Source of the DNA: an uncultured Veillonella sp.
Lineage (GTDB): Bacteria > Bacillota > Negativicutes > Veillonellales > Veillonellaceae
NCBI RefSeq assembly: GCF_934190855.1
Contig: NZ_CAKPTN010000004.1
Location: 1 to 28,955, forward strand
Length of the DNA stretch: 28,955 nucleotides
Reading direction: 5' to 3'
Below the pieces are notes generated by a model, which saw nothing but the letters and a program-made list of their open reading frames with translations, had not been told where the DNA came from and searched no databases. Of the stretch, positions 14,783 to 23,874 are shown piece after piece. Position numbers and translations under genes: made by a program. How positions within the stretch are numbered: position 1 is the stretch's first letter; each line of letters opens with the position of its first letter.

Positions 14783-16054
14783 TTATAGTAACAATAGCAT
14801 AATTACTACTGTCGCAATGATACATGGCACTGCATTGCGTTTTGCCATTTCCATAGGGTTGATCCCTGCGATACCTGCAACAATGATACCTGCGCCTGCT
14901 ACTGGACTCATACTACGACCGATGCCAGCACCGATTTGCGCCATGGAGCCAAGTTCCATAATGCCATACCCAAAGTCTGCTGCGTGTGGCGTTACAGCAC
15001 CGTTAAAGGCAAGGGCTGCTGCATTACCAGAACCAGAGATAACAGCCAACAAGAATGGACCAAAGGCCGCACCAATTTGAGCGATTTGTTGAGAGTTCTT
15101 CATGCCATCAATAAGAGCACTAGTAAGACCAATCAGTTGCATACCAGCTGTGAAGCATGCTGCAGCAGCCATGAGGCCTACTACATCACACATACCATCG
15201 CCAGTACCGCGGAAGAACTTCTTCACCGCTTCTGTTACATTAGGACGAACCGCTACGATACCAATTGCTGTACCAATGAGCATAGATACAGGAACGGAAA
15301 CTTCCGGAATCACTGCCACTTGTTTACTGCCTAATACAAGCAATACAAGAGGAATGATAGGGATAATAGCATAGAGATAATTTACTTTAAACTCTTTACC
15401 TTCCTCAGCAGCATCATTTTTCATTACATACCCTGTATGTTCTTTCTTAACGATAGCTACGATGTTAAGTAAGATTGCAGCTACTACGATGCCAATCATG
15501 GCTTGCATGGAGAAGCTCGCAATAACTGTCATTACATCTACACCAGCTAGTTGTGCTACTTGAGGGTTAAACATAAGGCCTGGGCTCAAGGAGCTACCCC
15601 ACGTGCCTAGGAAGATAGCAGAACCAGCCATTGCTGGATGTACACCAGAGCGAATAAGAGCTGGAATCAAGAGCGCACCAACCGCTGCCGCACAGCCTGC
15701 CGCTGTAGGTAACGCAATGTTAATTAAGAACGTAATAATAACGGCACCAGGGATGATGATCTTAGTCATCTTCTTGAGGCCAGCGGAGATAAAATACACC
15801 ATATGTTCTGTACATTTTGTGTATTCCATAACATAACTAAAACCAAGAACAGTACAAATGGTCGGCACTAGACCTGGGTTGGTAAGCTCTTTTACAAAAG
15901 CCGTCGTACCGGCCCCTAGTTTACCGCCAATAAAGCACATCAAGAGGCCCGACAATAATAATACGAGCCGCGTTTCATACTGTTTAATAATAGCAATAAA
16001 TGTTGCCACTACAATAACAACACCTGCAATAACCATAAACTCTCCAATCTGCAT
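14783..16054 (-). CDS. DcuC-family anaerobic C4-dicarboxylate carrier
   Basis: 423-residue polytopic inner-membrane protein. Resemblance to E. coli DcuC is clearest in the C-terminal half: VISGSGNAAALAF, IGRSMSPVAGAGIIVAGIAG and KRNAVPCIIATVV match SGSGNAP, GRTLSPVSGVVVAVAGMA and KRTSVPVLVG of DcuC. DcuC exchanges or exports C4-dicarboxylates such as succinate and fumarate during anaerobic growth. It is the last gene after two M20-type hydrolases, with a 108-base gap upstream that shows a small hairpin (GTAGA..TCTAC) but no terminator. The substrate may therefore be a dicarboxylic amino acid derivative handled by those hydrolases. The ATG at 16054 has weak AGGA; an in-frame ATG at 16036 has better-placed GGAGAG and may be the true start. 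Confidence 0.78.
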   Translation of the reverse strand: MQIGEFMVIAGVVIVVATFIAIIKQYETRLVLLLSGLLMCFIGGKLGAGTTAFVKELTNPGLVPTICTVLGFSYVMEYTKCTEHMVYFISAGLKKMTKIIIPGAVIITFLINIALPTAAGCAAAVGALLIPALIRSGVHPAMAGSAIFLGTWGSSLSPGLMFNPQVAQLAGVDVMTVIASFSMQAMIGIVVAAILLNIVAIVKKEHTGYVMKNDAAEEGKEFKVNYLYAIIPIIPLVLLVLGSKQVAVIPEVSVPVSMLIGTAIGIVAVRPNVTEAVKKFFRGTGDGMCDVVGLMAAAACFTAGMQLIGLTSALIDGMKNSQQIAQIGAAFGPFLLAVISGSGNAAALAFNGAVTPHAADFGYGIMELGSMAQIGAGIGRSMSPVAGAGIIVAGIAGINPMEMAKRNAVPCIIATVVIMLLLL

Positions 16055-16162
16055 ATTCCTAGTCCAAGTAGATTCGAAACTCTACGAGAGAAAATCCTAG
16101 AAATATACATTCCTACATACACATTCTGACACACACTTTTACATATACAACGCTAACTACCC

Positions 16163-17407
16163 TTAAGCAAGTTGTGTAGCCTCTAGGCTAAGTTTACGTA
16201 GTACATGATCTAGCACTTGAGCACCCATTACAATATCATCCATCTCAGCAAACTCCGCTGGATTATGACTAATACCATTAAGGCATGGAATAAAGATCAT
16301 GCCCGTTGGCACATCATCAGCCCAGTGCATGGCATCGTGACCAGCACCGCTCGGCAGAGCCATATATTCTACGCCTAATGATATAACAACCTCTTCAATT
16401 TCTCTAATCATAGCAGGATGCATCGCTACTGGATGATCTTGTGCAATAGGTTCAATCGTATAGGATAAGCCACGTTTTTCAGCAGTAACATCGATAAATT
16501 CTTTAACCAATGTAATCACCGAGTTGCGAGCAACCTCAGAGATACTGCGGATATCTACGCCTAGCTTTACTGCTCCAGGAATGACGTTCATCGCCCCCGG
16601 TGTAACCTCTACAACACCGACAGTGCCTACTACTGGAGGTTCTTCTTGCATAGCTGCAATTTCCTCGATACCAAGGATGATTTTAGATGCCCCACAGAGC
16701 GCATCATGGCGCAAGTTCATCGGCGTAGCACCACTATGATCAGCATTACCACGAATGGTCACATAAAACCGTTCTGGTGCTGCAATCCCAGTGACAATAC
16801 CGATACGTTTCTGTTCGTGCTCTAGTACCTTGCCTTGCTCGATGTGAATTTCTGTAAAAGATTTTACCGGTCGCTTATATTCCACCTGTGCAAGTTCATC
16901 AGGATTTAAGTTGCGACCTTTCAAAACGTCGTATAAGGAAGTGCCTTGTTTATCTACTAAGCGATGTAAGTCTTGTACGGTCAACTCACCGCGCATCGCC
17001 TTACTCCCCAGTGTGGAATCCCCAAAGCGGCCAGACTCTTCACACATAAAGGACACAACACCGATCGTATGATCGTGGTCAAAACCATCATCATTTATAC
17101 TACGAACCGCTTCAATGGCAGACAATACACCTACCACGCCGTCGTAATTGCCCCCATTAGGAACGCTATCCGTATGAGAGCCAACCATGACTACTGGCAA
17201 TTCAGGCTTCTTACCGATTTTATAACCGATGACATTACCAAATCCATCCGTTTCAACAGTGAGTCCCGCATCAATCATGCGATCTATAATATATTGACGG
17301 CCTGCCCAGTCTGCATCGGTGAAAGCAAGGCGATTAATGCCTTCACCAGGTGCAGTAAAGTGTGACATAGCTTCAAAATCGTTAGCTAAGCGTTCCCGTT
17401 GAATCAT
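16163..17407 (-). CDS. M20-family Zn-dependent amidohydrolase (allantoate / N-carbamoyl-amino-acid hydrolase type)
   Basis: 414-residue cytoplasmic binuclear metal hydrolase related to allantoate amidohydrolase (AllC), beta-ureidopropionase and N-carbamoyl-L-amino-acid hydrolase. Metal ligands are in VGSHTDSVPNGGNYDG (His78, Asp89) and CEESGRFGDSTLGSKA (Glu123/Glu124); EIHIEQG and AGHDAMHWADDVP follow as in the family. These enzymes release ammonia and CO2 from an N-carbamoyl group. I chose the ATG at 17407, with GAGG six bases upstream, over the in-frame GTG at 17419 that would use the RBS as codons. It follows the AbgA-like gene by 20 bases, so both are in one operon. The substrate is not predictable between allantoate, carbamoyl-aspartate and other carbamoyl-amino acids. 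Confidence 0.85.
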   Translation of the reverse strand: MIQRERLANDFEAMSHFTAPGEGINRLAFTDADWAGRQYIIDRMIDAGLTVETDGFGNVIGYKIGKKPELPVVMVGSHTDSVPNGGNYDGVVGVLSAIEAVRSINDDGFDHDHTIGVVSFMCEESGRFGDSTLGSKAMRGELTVQDLHRLVDKQGTSLYDVLKGRNLNPDELAQVEYKRPVKSFTEIHIEQGKVLEHEQKRIGIVTGIAAPERFYVTIRGNADHSGATPMNLRHDALCGASKIILGIEEIAAMQEEPPVVGTVGVVEVTPGAMNVIPGAVKLGVDIRSISEVARNSVITLVKEFIDVTAEKRGLSYTIEPIAQDHPVAMHPAMIREIEEVVISLGVEYMALPSGAGHDAMHWADDVPTGMIFIPCLNGISHNPAEFAEMDDIVMGAQVLDHVLRKLSLEATQLA

Positions 17408-17427
17408 AACAAACCTCACAATCTATA

Positions 17428-18723
17428 TTATTTCAAATAGTGAGCTGCAATAGTTCCTAATGCAATAACACCGTTAAGCATATCCTCTTCATCAATATCA
17501 AAGAGTGGATTATGATGTGGAGCTTTAATAGCGGAGCCTACTAGCATATACGTGCCCATGCCACCGCGGCTAATTACGCGATTCAAGAAGTATGCACAGT
17601 CTTCACTACCGCCGCCACTATAATCTAATGGAACGTCTCTAAAGATACCAAGAGGCTTAATAATAGATTGGATTTCAGGAGCCAATTCATCGCTCATACG
17701 ACAAGATGGAGTTTCACCTTGTTTTATAATTTCATAGGTACAATCATGCATTTCTGCAGCGGCTTTAATAATAGTTTCTGCACGGCCGATTACGTAATCA
17801 TTGATTTCTGTAGTAGCCCCACGAGTTTCTAATTTAAGAACTGCTGTATCTGGCGTTACATTGCGGCCAGTACCACTTTCAAAAATGCCAACGTTCATAC
17901 GAGAAGCGCCTTTGCCGTGGCGAGCAATGGCTTGTAAATTAAGCACTGCTGTACAGCCTGCAAGCATTGCATTTTTCGCTTTATCTGGAGAACTACCAGC
18001 ATGAGTAGCATAACCGTGGAACACAGCATCAAGTTTTGTAGTAGCCAAGAAGCCATGATTACTACAAGCAAAACAATTTGCATAGTTTTCATTGAAGCCA
18101 ATGTGCAAACCAAACATGTAGTCTACATCATCTACTACGCCGGCGTTAACCATTGCTTTAGCACCGCGCACGCCTTCCTCTGCAGGTTGGAAGATCAATT
18201 TAATAGTACCTTTGAATTGATCTTTATGCTCTGCCACATATTCTGCAAGACCAATACCCATTGCCATATGTGCATCATGACCACAAGCATGCATCGCTTT
18301 ATCATGACAAGAGCGATAGCCACCCTTAACCGGTGCATGGCTAGCCTCTTTAGATTCGATAACATCATTAGAGTCCATATCTACACGGAATGCCACCACA
18401 GGACCGTCATCACTGAACTTCATAGTTGCTACAATCGCTGTTTTACCAAAGCCTAATTTTTCTACTAACTCTGGATTCGCACCTTCATCGATAGCACGAG
18501 CCATAGCAGCACTCATAACATCCTTACTAGGCAAGCCCATGCGAGAATCCAAATCAAGAACTTCTTCGCCTAATGCTACATCATAACCCAAGGAAATGAG
18601 CGCTTCCGCAATCTTAGCTGCAGAACGATATTCTAGCCAAGCAGTTTCAGGATACTTATGAAAATCACGGCGCATTCCAATTAATGCTTCACGGCGTTTT
18701 TGTACGAAATCTTTTACAGACAT
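17428..18723 (-). CDS. AbgA-like M20 amidohydrolase
   Basis: 431-residue cytoplasmic peptidase-M20 enzyme with strong resemblance to AbgA, a subunit of E. coli p-aminobenzoyl-glutamate hydrolase. Shared stretches include RRDFHKYPETAWLEYRSA, RMGLPS (61-66), AFRVDMDSND (111-120), MHACGHDAHMA (144-154) and LIFQPAEEGVRGAKAMV (from 177). The metal ligands His145, Cys147, His149, Asp150 and Glu182/183 appear intact. It lacks the AbgB partner and the AbgT carrier found in E. coli; a carbamoylase-type hydrolase and a DcuC carrier stand in their place. It may act on another N-acyl-glutamate or N-acyl-aspartate. AGGAGG precedes the ATG. First gene of the operon. Confidence 0.85.
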   Translation of the reverse strand: MSVKDFVQKRREALIGMRRDFHKYPETAWLEYRSAAKIAEALISLGYDVALGEEVLDLDSRMGLPSKDVMSAAMARAIDEGANPELVEKLGFGKTAIVATMKFSDDGPVVAFRVDMDSNDVIESKEASHAPVKGGYRSCHDKAMHACGHDAHMAMGIGLAEYVAEHKDQFKGTIKLIFQPAEEGVRGAKAMVNAGVVDDVDYMFGLHIGFNENYANCFACSNHGFLATTKLDAVFHGYATHAGSSPDKAKNAMLAGCTAVLNLQAIARHGKGASRMNVGIFESGTGRNVTPDTAVLKLETRGATTEINDYVIGRAETIIKAAAEMHDCTYEIIKQGETPSCRMSDELAPEIQSIIKPLGIFRDVPLDYSGGGSEDCAYFLNRVISRGGMGTYMLVGSAIKAPHHNPLFDIDEEDMLNGVIALGTIAAHYLK

Positions 18724-18891
18724 ACTTACCTCCTAAAATACAATAAATACCTATACTTCAACTATATGAAGAGCTACACAAATAGCTAATTAAATAGTCA
18801 ATCCTTAAGATGATGTACATAGTATTATAAATTTCTATACACATCAATAATAATTCTTACCTCTATTATAACTTATATTGATGTTTTTAGA
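18724..18891. other. Intergenic region ahead of the AbgA-like operon
   Basis: AT-rich and without a gene. A TTGACT hexamer is present on the minus strand near 18800, but no good -10 lies at the right distance. A small hairpin CTTCA-TATAGT-TGAAG overlaps the expected leader. The promoter of the operon must lie here or close by, but I cannot place it with confidence. Confidence 0.35.
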
Positions 18892-18926
18892 AATAAAAAA
18901 CATACACACTATGACTAATAAGTATG
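18892..18926 (-). terminator. Candidate terminator after the first EamA gene
   Basis: Minus strand: CATAC (18922-18926) and GTATG (18901-18905) form a short stem with a 16-base loop, followed by a run of six U. The hairpin overlaps the stop codon at 18915. The short stem makes it only moderately convincing. Confidence 0.4.
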
Positions 18927-19865
18927 CACAATTTCCTCTTTATTTAATTTTTTTAGTACTTCTCGTTTAATTTGTCGTTGTCGATCCCAAGCGATGATAA
19001 ACACGGTAGCAATGATACAGAACATACCAAAGATACCGATAATGGTGAATTCATTACCAAGCAAGGCCCAGCCAAATAGTGCTGCTGAAATCGGTTCTAA
19101 TGATGAAAGTATAGAACCTTGTACGGCACCAATGCGACGCACCCCTTCGATATAGGCATTAAAAGATACCACTGTACCGAGGATAATAATAGCAAAGAGC
19201 CCTAACCATGTCATGCTATCCCAAATCGCTTCGGAGTCGATTTGCTGAAACATAGCCAGTGAAATAAATCCACAGATAAACATAGCAAAACCGACAATCG
19301 ATGTAGTACCATATGTTTTCAAAAGCTCAATGGGCTGCAATGTATATACACAAATGCTGGCTGCCGATACGAGGCCCCAAATCATGGCTTCCCCATTAAT
19401 TTTAGAAAGATCCAACCCCTCTTGGGAAACAATACATACCGTACCAACCATAGCTAGCAGAACACAACAAGATTCCGCAAAAGACGGCTTTTTAAAGTAT
19501 CGTAAAAAGAGGTAGATAATAATCATCGTCGGTGCTACATATTGAAGGACCGTAGCCACCCCAACACCGGAAATAGCAATGGCTCTAAAGTATGTATACT
19601 GAGCTAAAGCAATACCTAATATGCCAAAGATGAGCAGTTTGCCAAAATCTTTTTTATTTTTGAAGATATCAAAGATGCGCATACCGTCTTGCATGTAGGC
19701 TAATACAATCGTCAAAAAGCCTGCAACTAGTAATCGTACCTCTAACAACCACTCTACATTTAAGTGCTTTGCGCTTTCAAGATATTGTACGGATGTACCT
19801 GAAAGCCCCCAAAACAGGGCTCCTAAAATGGCAAGGGCCATCCCTATCCACTGCTTTTCGTCCAT
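18915..19865 (-). CDS. EamA-family (drug/metabolite transporter) permease, copy 1
   Basis: 316-residue inner-membrane protein of about ten helices made of two EamA repeats (GALFWGLSGTSVQYLE in the first; GTVVSFNAYIEGVRRIGAVQ and SSLEPISAALFGWALLGNE in the second). The family usually exports amino acids, nucleosides or other small metabolites; the substrate here is unknown. It is clearly paralogous to the next gene upstream. I chose the ATG at 19865 because AGGAGG stands four bases ahead; the frame is open to 19937 through a leader with a hairpin. The C-terminus has a basic tail (RQRQIKREVLKKLNKEE) absent from the paralogue. It lies 147 bases from copy 2, with a candidate -10 (TATAAT, 19961-19966) in the gap, so it may be transcribed separately. 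Confidence 0.88.
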   Translation of the reverse strand: MDEKQWIGMALAILGALFWGLSGTSVQYLESAKHLNVEWLLEVRLLVAGFLTIVLAYMQDGMRIFDIFKNKKDFGKLLIFGILGIALAQYTYFRAIAISGVGVATVLQYVAPTMIIIYLFLRYFKKPSFAESCCVLLAMVGTVCIVSQEGLDLSKINGEAMIWGLVSAASICVYTLQPIELLKTYGTTSIVGFAMFICGFISLAMFQQIDSEAIWDSMTWLGLFAIIILGTVVSFNAYIEGVRRIGAVQGSILSSLEPISAALFGWALLGNEFTIIGIFGMFCIIATVFIIAWDRQRQIKREVLKKLNKEEIVHTY

Positions 19866-20012
19866 ATAGCCTCCTAGAACCACTACTTTCACATTATGTA
19901 TCATAATAGCAAAGAGGCCCCAGCCCGTGCAATACACCGAGATGAAACCTCTAACATTAAATTATAGATATGTTTAAATCAATATAGGCTAATCTAAATC
20001 GATCACCTTAGA

Positions 20013-20906
20013 TTAATTGCGTTTTTCTAGGGCAATAATAACAACAGTGGCAATAATCATAGCCATGCCAATTAAACCTAACAGACTAAATTGATTGTCT
20101 AAAAAAGCCCATCCAAAGAAAGCCGCCGAAATCGGTTCGATCGATGACAAGATAGATCCTGGCACCGCACCTATTCGTTTAACACCTTCCAAGTAAGCAT
20201 TAAAGGATACGATGGTCCCAAGAAAAACAACATTGAAACAGCCAACGACGGTCCATACATCCCACATAGCATACGAATTAGGTTGATGAAACAATATGGC
20301 AGCAACAATACCACTGAGGAGCATACCAAAGCCTACAATCGGCAAGGTGCCATATTTATATAGTAAATCCACAGGAGAAATACTATATACAGCAACACCG
20401 ACAGCAGATAATAGCCCCCATACGAGCACTGCGAGGGGGAAGCTTTCCATAGAAAAACCATCATTCCCCATCAGGCATATGGTGCCTACTAAGGCAAGTA
20501 TAACGGAAATAATCTCGCCTTTAGAGGGACGTTTGCCGTAACGAACTAGCATATAAATAATAATCATGGACGGTGCAAGGTATTGTAGTACCGTCGCAAT
20601 GCCAGCCCCAGCTAGAGCAATGGATTTAAAATATGTATATTGGCATAAGGCCATGCCAAATACGCCAAACACGATTAAGCCTACTGTATCTTTCAAACTA
20701 CGAAAGACATTGAAAATAGAATTGCCATATTTAAACCATGCATAGATTACAGTCAATAGCCCTGCCGTAATTAATCGCATGGTGACTAGCCACTCTAAAT
20801 TCATATCCCTGAAGTTGCTTAGAAACTGTACTGATGCACCTGACACGCCCCATAAAACAGCACCTAGTAGGGTTAGTAAAACACCAATAATTTCATATCG
20901 CTGCAT
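20013..20906 (-). CDS. EamA-family (drug/metabolite transporter) permease, copy 2
   Basis: About 297 residues and ten helices in two EamA halves. It aligns with copy 1 along the whole length: GAVLWGVSGASVQFL, ATVLQYLAPSMIIIY, GTIVSFNAYLEGVKRIGAVP and SSIEPISAAFFGWAFL all have close counterparts, which indicates tandem duplication. Start taken as ATG 20906, one base after the YhcH stop, with GGTGAG just upstream; an in-frame GTG at 20915 overlapping the YhcH gene is the alternative. The tight join to yhcH suggests both serve the same compound. An inverted repeat (CTAATCTAA / TTAGATTAA, 19989-20017) sits at its stop codon but has no U-run, so it may stabilise the mRNA instead of ending it. The substrate is unknown. 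Confidence 0.88.
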   Translation of the reverse strand: MQRYEIIGVLLTLLGAVLWGVSGASVQFLSNFRDMNLEWLVTMRLITAGLLTVIYAWFKYGNSIFNVFRSLKDTVGLIVFGVFGMALCQYTYFKSIALAGAGIATVLQYLAPSMIIIYMLVRYGKRPSKGEIISVILALVGTICLMGNDGFSMESFPLAVLVWGLLSAVGVAVYSISPVDLLYKYGTLPIVGFGMLLSGIVAAILFHQPNSYAMWDVWTVVGCFNVVFLGTIVSFNAYLEGVKRIGAVPGSILSSIEPISAAFFGWAFLDNQFSLLGLIGMAMIIATVVIIALEKRN

Positions 20907-20907
20907 A

Positions 20908-21384
20908 TTACTCACCGAGCAAGGATACGTGAACCTTCACAACGACCTTCCGAATTTTAATAGGCTTATCGTTTACAGCAAGAAGTGGGCGGTGGATATC
21001 GGATGGGAAGAATACTGTATAGTACCCTTCTGGGCAATGGATTTGTCCTTCATCGACAGTTTCGTTTGGGTAGAAATAACAATCACGATCTGGATAAGAT
21101 TCCACAGGTTTAACGAGGCCTTTGTCTACGAAAAAGCCCATGTTCTCTTCCCCATCTACCATGAATTGAATGTCTACATAATTACGATGAGACTCTGGTT
21201 TTGTAGTTTCAAATAATTTTGTTTCTACATCGTCTACATTGGCGTACATCATATCCCCTTCAATTTCATGACGACCACCAGGCAATGCTTTCAAATCTGT
21301 ATTTTTTAAGAAATCCAAAGCTCGTACGATGGCTTTAGGATAGCCCATTTTTGTATAATCTGCAGTAATGCTAGAGAAAAACAT
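20908..21384 (-). CDS. YhcH/YjgK/YiaL-family cupin protein
   Basis: 158-residue soluble protein of the YhcH/YjgK/YiaL (TabA, NanQ) family, a cupin-like beta-barrel with a metal site. Family members include NanQ (sialic-acid anomer mutarotation) and TabA (biofilm-linked). The conserved core ESHRNYVDIQFMVDGEENMG and the C-terminal GYYTVFFPSDIHRPLLAV carry the expected His, Glu and Asp ligands. I chose ATG 21384, with AAAGGA upstream, over the in-frame GTG at 21399. It is coupled to the EamA copy-2 gene, which may move the sugar-like or small-molecule ligand. No sialic acid genes are nearby, so a specific role is not assigned. Confidence 0.82.
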   Translation of the reverse strand: MFFSSITADYTKMGYPKAIVRALDFLKNTDLKALPGGRHEIEGDMMYANVDDVETKLFETTKPESHRNYVDIQFMVDGEENMGFFVDKGLVKPVESYPDRDCYFYPNETVDEGQIHCPEGYYTVFFPSDIHRPLLAVNDKPIKIRKVVVKVHVSLLGE

Positions 21385-21743
21385 ATACGATCCTTTCACA
21401 CTATCTATTTATATAATAAGCACACAGTTGTAATGATATTTATCTTTTTATCTTAGCACATATATACACAAAGAACTAGCGATTCCAATGTTTCTATTAT
21501 ATCTATCTCTACAAGTGGTTAACGCGCAAATACACCTCATTATCAACTGAGGTCTATCCTAATCTATTTTCAGCATGGTAAAAGCCCTCCATACGCTACA
21601 TATATGGAGGGCTAGTGTAAAATACTATTTAGATTTATGACTTTCGTCAATTGTTATGCTATGAAATTGTTCATTATGCAATTGTCTATTCAGTTGTAGT
21701 GATTCTAACTGTATTACATACAGTACGTGGACATTTTCTTACG
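21385..21743. other. Intergenic region between the YhcH and EF-G-like genes
   Basis: About 360 bases without a credible gene. It contains the EF-G-like terminator (21583-21613). It also has a perfect 7-3-7 palindrome ACTGTAT-TAC-ATACAGT (21708-21724) just after the EF-G-like stop. The AT-rich stretch 21385-21540 should hold the yhcH promoter; I could not place it with confidence. Confidence 0.4.
21583..21613 (-). terminator. Intrinsic terminator downstream of the EF-G-like gene
   Basis: Minus strand: AGCCCTCCATA pairs perfectly with TATGGAGGGCT around a nine-base loop, followed by UUUUACC. It lies 131 bases beyond the stop codon. Confidence 0.85.
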
Positions 21744-23810
21744 TTATTCTTGAGTTTTATGAGCAGCGATGATTTCTTCCGCTTGCTTATGTGGAACCTC
21801 TTCATAAGTATGGAACTGACGGTTAAATACGCCTTGTCCTTGAGTGATAGAGCGCAATGCAGTTACATAGTCGGCCATTTCAGCCAATGGTACTTGAGCT
21901 TTAACAACAGAAATACCTGTTCTTTCACTTTGTTCCATGCCTAATACACGACCTCGACGGCTATTTAAATCACCCATGATATCGCCCATGAAAGCATCTG
22001 GTGCAAACACGTTAACTTCATAGATTGGTTCTAATAGGACTGGTTTCGCCTTTGGAATTACATCCTTGATAGCCTGTGACGTAGCTACTTTAAATGCTAA
22101 CTCTGAGGAGTCTACACTGTGGTAAGATCCATCCAAGAGTGTCACTTGCACGCCAATCATAGGATATCCCGCAATTAAGCCTTTATCTAGGGTTTCTTTG
22201 GCACCCTTTTCCACTGCTGGTATGTATTGTTTAGGTACAGCACCACCAAAGATTTTGTCTACGAATGCAAATTCGCTTCCATCATATAATGGGTCCACTT
22301 GAATCTTAACGTGACCATATTGACCATGACCGCCACTTTGTTTTTTATATTTAGACTCGGTTTCAGCGGAGCCTTTGATAGTTTCGCGGTATGGAATATA
22401 AGGAGTCACAAGTTTAGCTTGTACGCCGTATTTGCGGTCCATTTTATTGAGAATATGCTCGAGATGTACCTCGCCCATACAATCGATTTGTAATTGGCGG
22501 GCCTCAGCATTTTTCACTACTACGCAAGTAGGATCTTCTTCTGCTACCTTAAGAACAGCACTAGCTAATTTTTCCTCCTCACCTTTTTTCACTGGCTCCA
22601 TAGCCACTGTGTATAGAGGTTGAGGGAAACGGATAGCATCGTATGTTACTTTAAAGTCAGGAGCAGTTAATGTATCGCCAGTTTTAGCATTAGCCAATTT
22701 CGGTATCACTACGATATCGCCAGCTTTAGCTGAGGATACAGGGATTTGTTGCTTCCCGATAAGGGTAACCATCTTGCCCCATTTTTCTTCTACGCCTTGG
22801 TTTACATCAAAGAGGCGATCGCCTTCTTTAAGTTCACCAGAGAAGATACGTACAAAGCTTTGTTTGCCTGCGAATGGGTCTAACAACGTTTTGAATACGA
22901 ATGCAGTTAATGGTTTATCTACATGTATTGCGCGTTGTTCGCCAGTTTCTGCATCAGTTGCGGTCATAACCTTTTTAGTTGCATCTGGCATGTAACGGAT
23001 CATACGATCCAATACTTGATCTAAGCCAATACGAGATGTGGCACTACCACACATGATTGGGCACACACGGCCACTAATCATACCTTCACGCAAGCCTTGG
23101 CGAATTTCCTCTAAGGATAATTCTTCGCCTTCTAAATATTTTTCCAACAATTCATCGCTACCTTCAGCCGCGGCTTCTACGGTCATTTCCCGAATTTCTT
23201 GAGCCTTTTCGATAAGGTGAGCTGGTACAGCGATTTCAGTTGGTTGGCCGTCCTTATAAGTAAACGCAGTCATTTTTGCTACGTCTACGACGCCTTCAAA
23301 GTTGGCGCCTTCACCGATAGGAATCTGCAATGGCATGATGCCTTTGCCAAATAATTCCCGCATTCTTTCAATAGTACCGAAGAAGTCAGCACCATCAACA
23401 TCCATTTTATTGATAAATGCCATCCGTGGCATTTGTAACTCAACGGCATAATCCCATGCGCGAACTGTGTCAGTTTCTACACCAGATGTGGCGGATAGTA
23501 CCATTAACATACCATCACACGCACGCAAAGCAGCACGAACTTCGCCATGGAATTCATTGTAACCTGGAGTGTCTACGAAGTTAACCTTATGGTCATGCCA
23601 TTCACATGGAGCCATGCCCAACTGGATAGTTACATTACGTTTAATTTCTTCCGGTTCAAAGTCCATAATATGTTTATTATCTTGGCCTTTACCTACGAAA
23701 TCAACCGCACCAGAGGTTAACAACAAGGATTCAACAAGAGCTGTTTTACCTGCACCATCGTGAGAAACAACAGCAACGTTTCTAATTTTATCACTACTGT
23801 ACTCTTTCAT
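21744..23810 (-). CDS. Elongation factor G-like translational GTPase (FusA2-type)
   Basis: 688 residues with the full five-domain layout of EF-G. The G domain has HDGAGKT (17-23), DTPGYNEF (81-88) and NKMD (135-138). Two features mark it as the EF-G-like paralogue family and not the main EF-G: switch I reads IKRNVTI where EF-G has RGITI, and the residue after DTPG is Tyr85 where EF-G and EF-Tu carry the catalytic histidine. The C-terminal domain keeps GGHGQYGHVKIQ and the LLEPIYEVNVFAPDAFMGDIMGDLNSRRG pattern (shown as PIYEVNVFAPDAFMGDIMGD). The function of this family is not well established; ribosome association under stress is a plausible inference. It is a single-gene transcript: AAGGAGG precedes the ATG, with terminators on both sides. 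Confidence 0.92.
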   Translation of the reverse strand: MKEYSSDKIRNVAVVSHDGAGKTALVESLLLTSGAVDFVGKGQDNKHIMDFEPEEIKRNVTIQLGMAPCEWHDHKVNFVDTPGYNEFHGEVRAALRACDGMLMVLSATSGVETDTVRAWDYAVELQMPRMAFINKMDVDGADFFGTIERMRELFGKGIMPLQIPIGEGANFEGVVDVAKMTAFTYKDGQPTEIAVPAHLIEKAQEIREMTVEAAAEGSDELLEKYLEGEELSLEEIRQGLREGMISGRVCPIMCGSATSRIGLDQVLDRMIRYMPDATKKVMTATDAETGEQRAIHVDKPLTAFVFKTLLDPFAGKQSFVRIFSGELKEGDRLFDVNQGVEEKWGKMVTLIGKQQIPVSSAKAGDIVVIPKLANAKTGDTLTAPDFKVTYDAIRFPQPLYTVAMEPVKKGEEEKLASAVLKVAEEDPTCVVVKNAEARQLQIDCMGEVHLEHILNKMDRKYGVQAKLVTPYIPYRETIKGSAETESKYKKQSGGHGQYGHVKIQVDPLYDGSEFAFVDKIFGGAVPKQYIPAVEKGAKETLDKGLIAGYPMIGVQVTLLDGSYHSVDSSELAFKVATSQAIKDVIPKAKPVLLEPIYEVNVFAPDAFMGDIMGDLNSRRGRVLGMEQSERTGISVVKAQVPLAEMADYVTALRSITQGQGVFNRQFHTYEEVPHKQAEEIIAAHKTQE

Positions 23811-23874
23811 CGGAATCGCCTCCTTATTGGCAAATTACGGCTTTTGCTAATACATTTCGACACTTCAATAGAAA

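Noticed and set aside
17428..18723. Naming this gene abgA outright
   Set aside because: The similarity is strong, but the AbgB partner and AbgT carrier are missing, so the folate-breakdown substrate is not supported.
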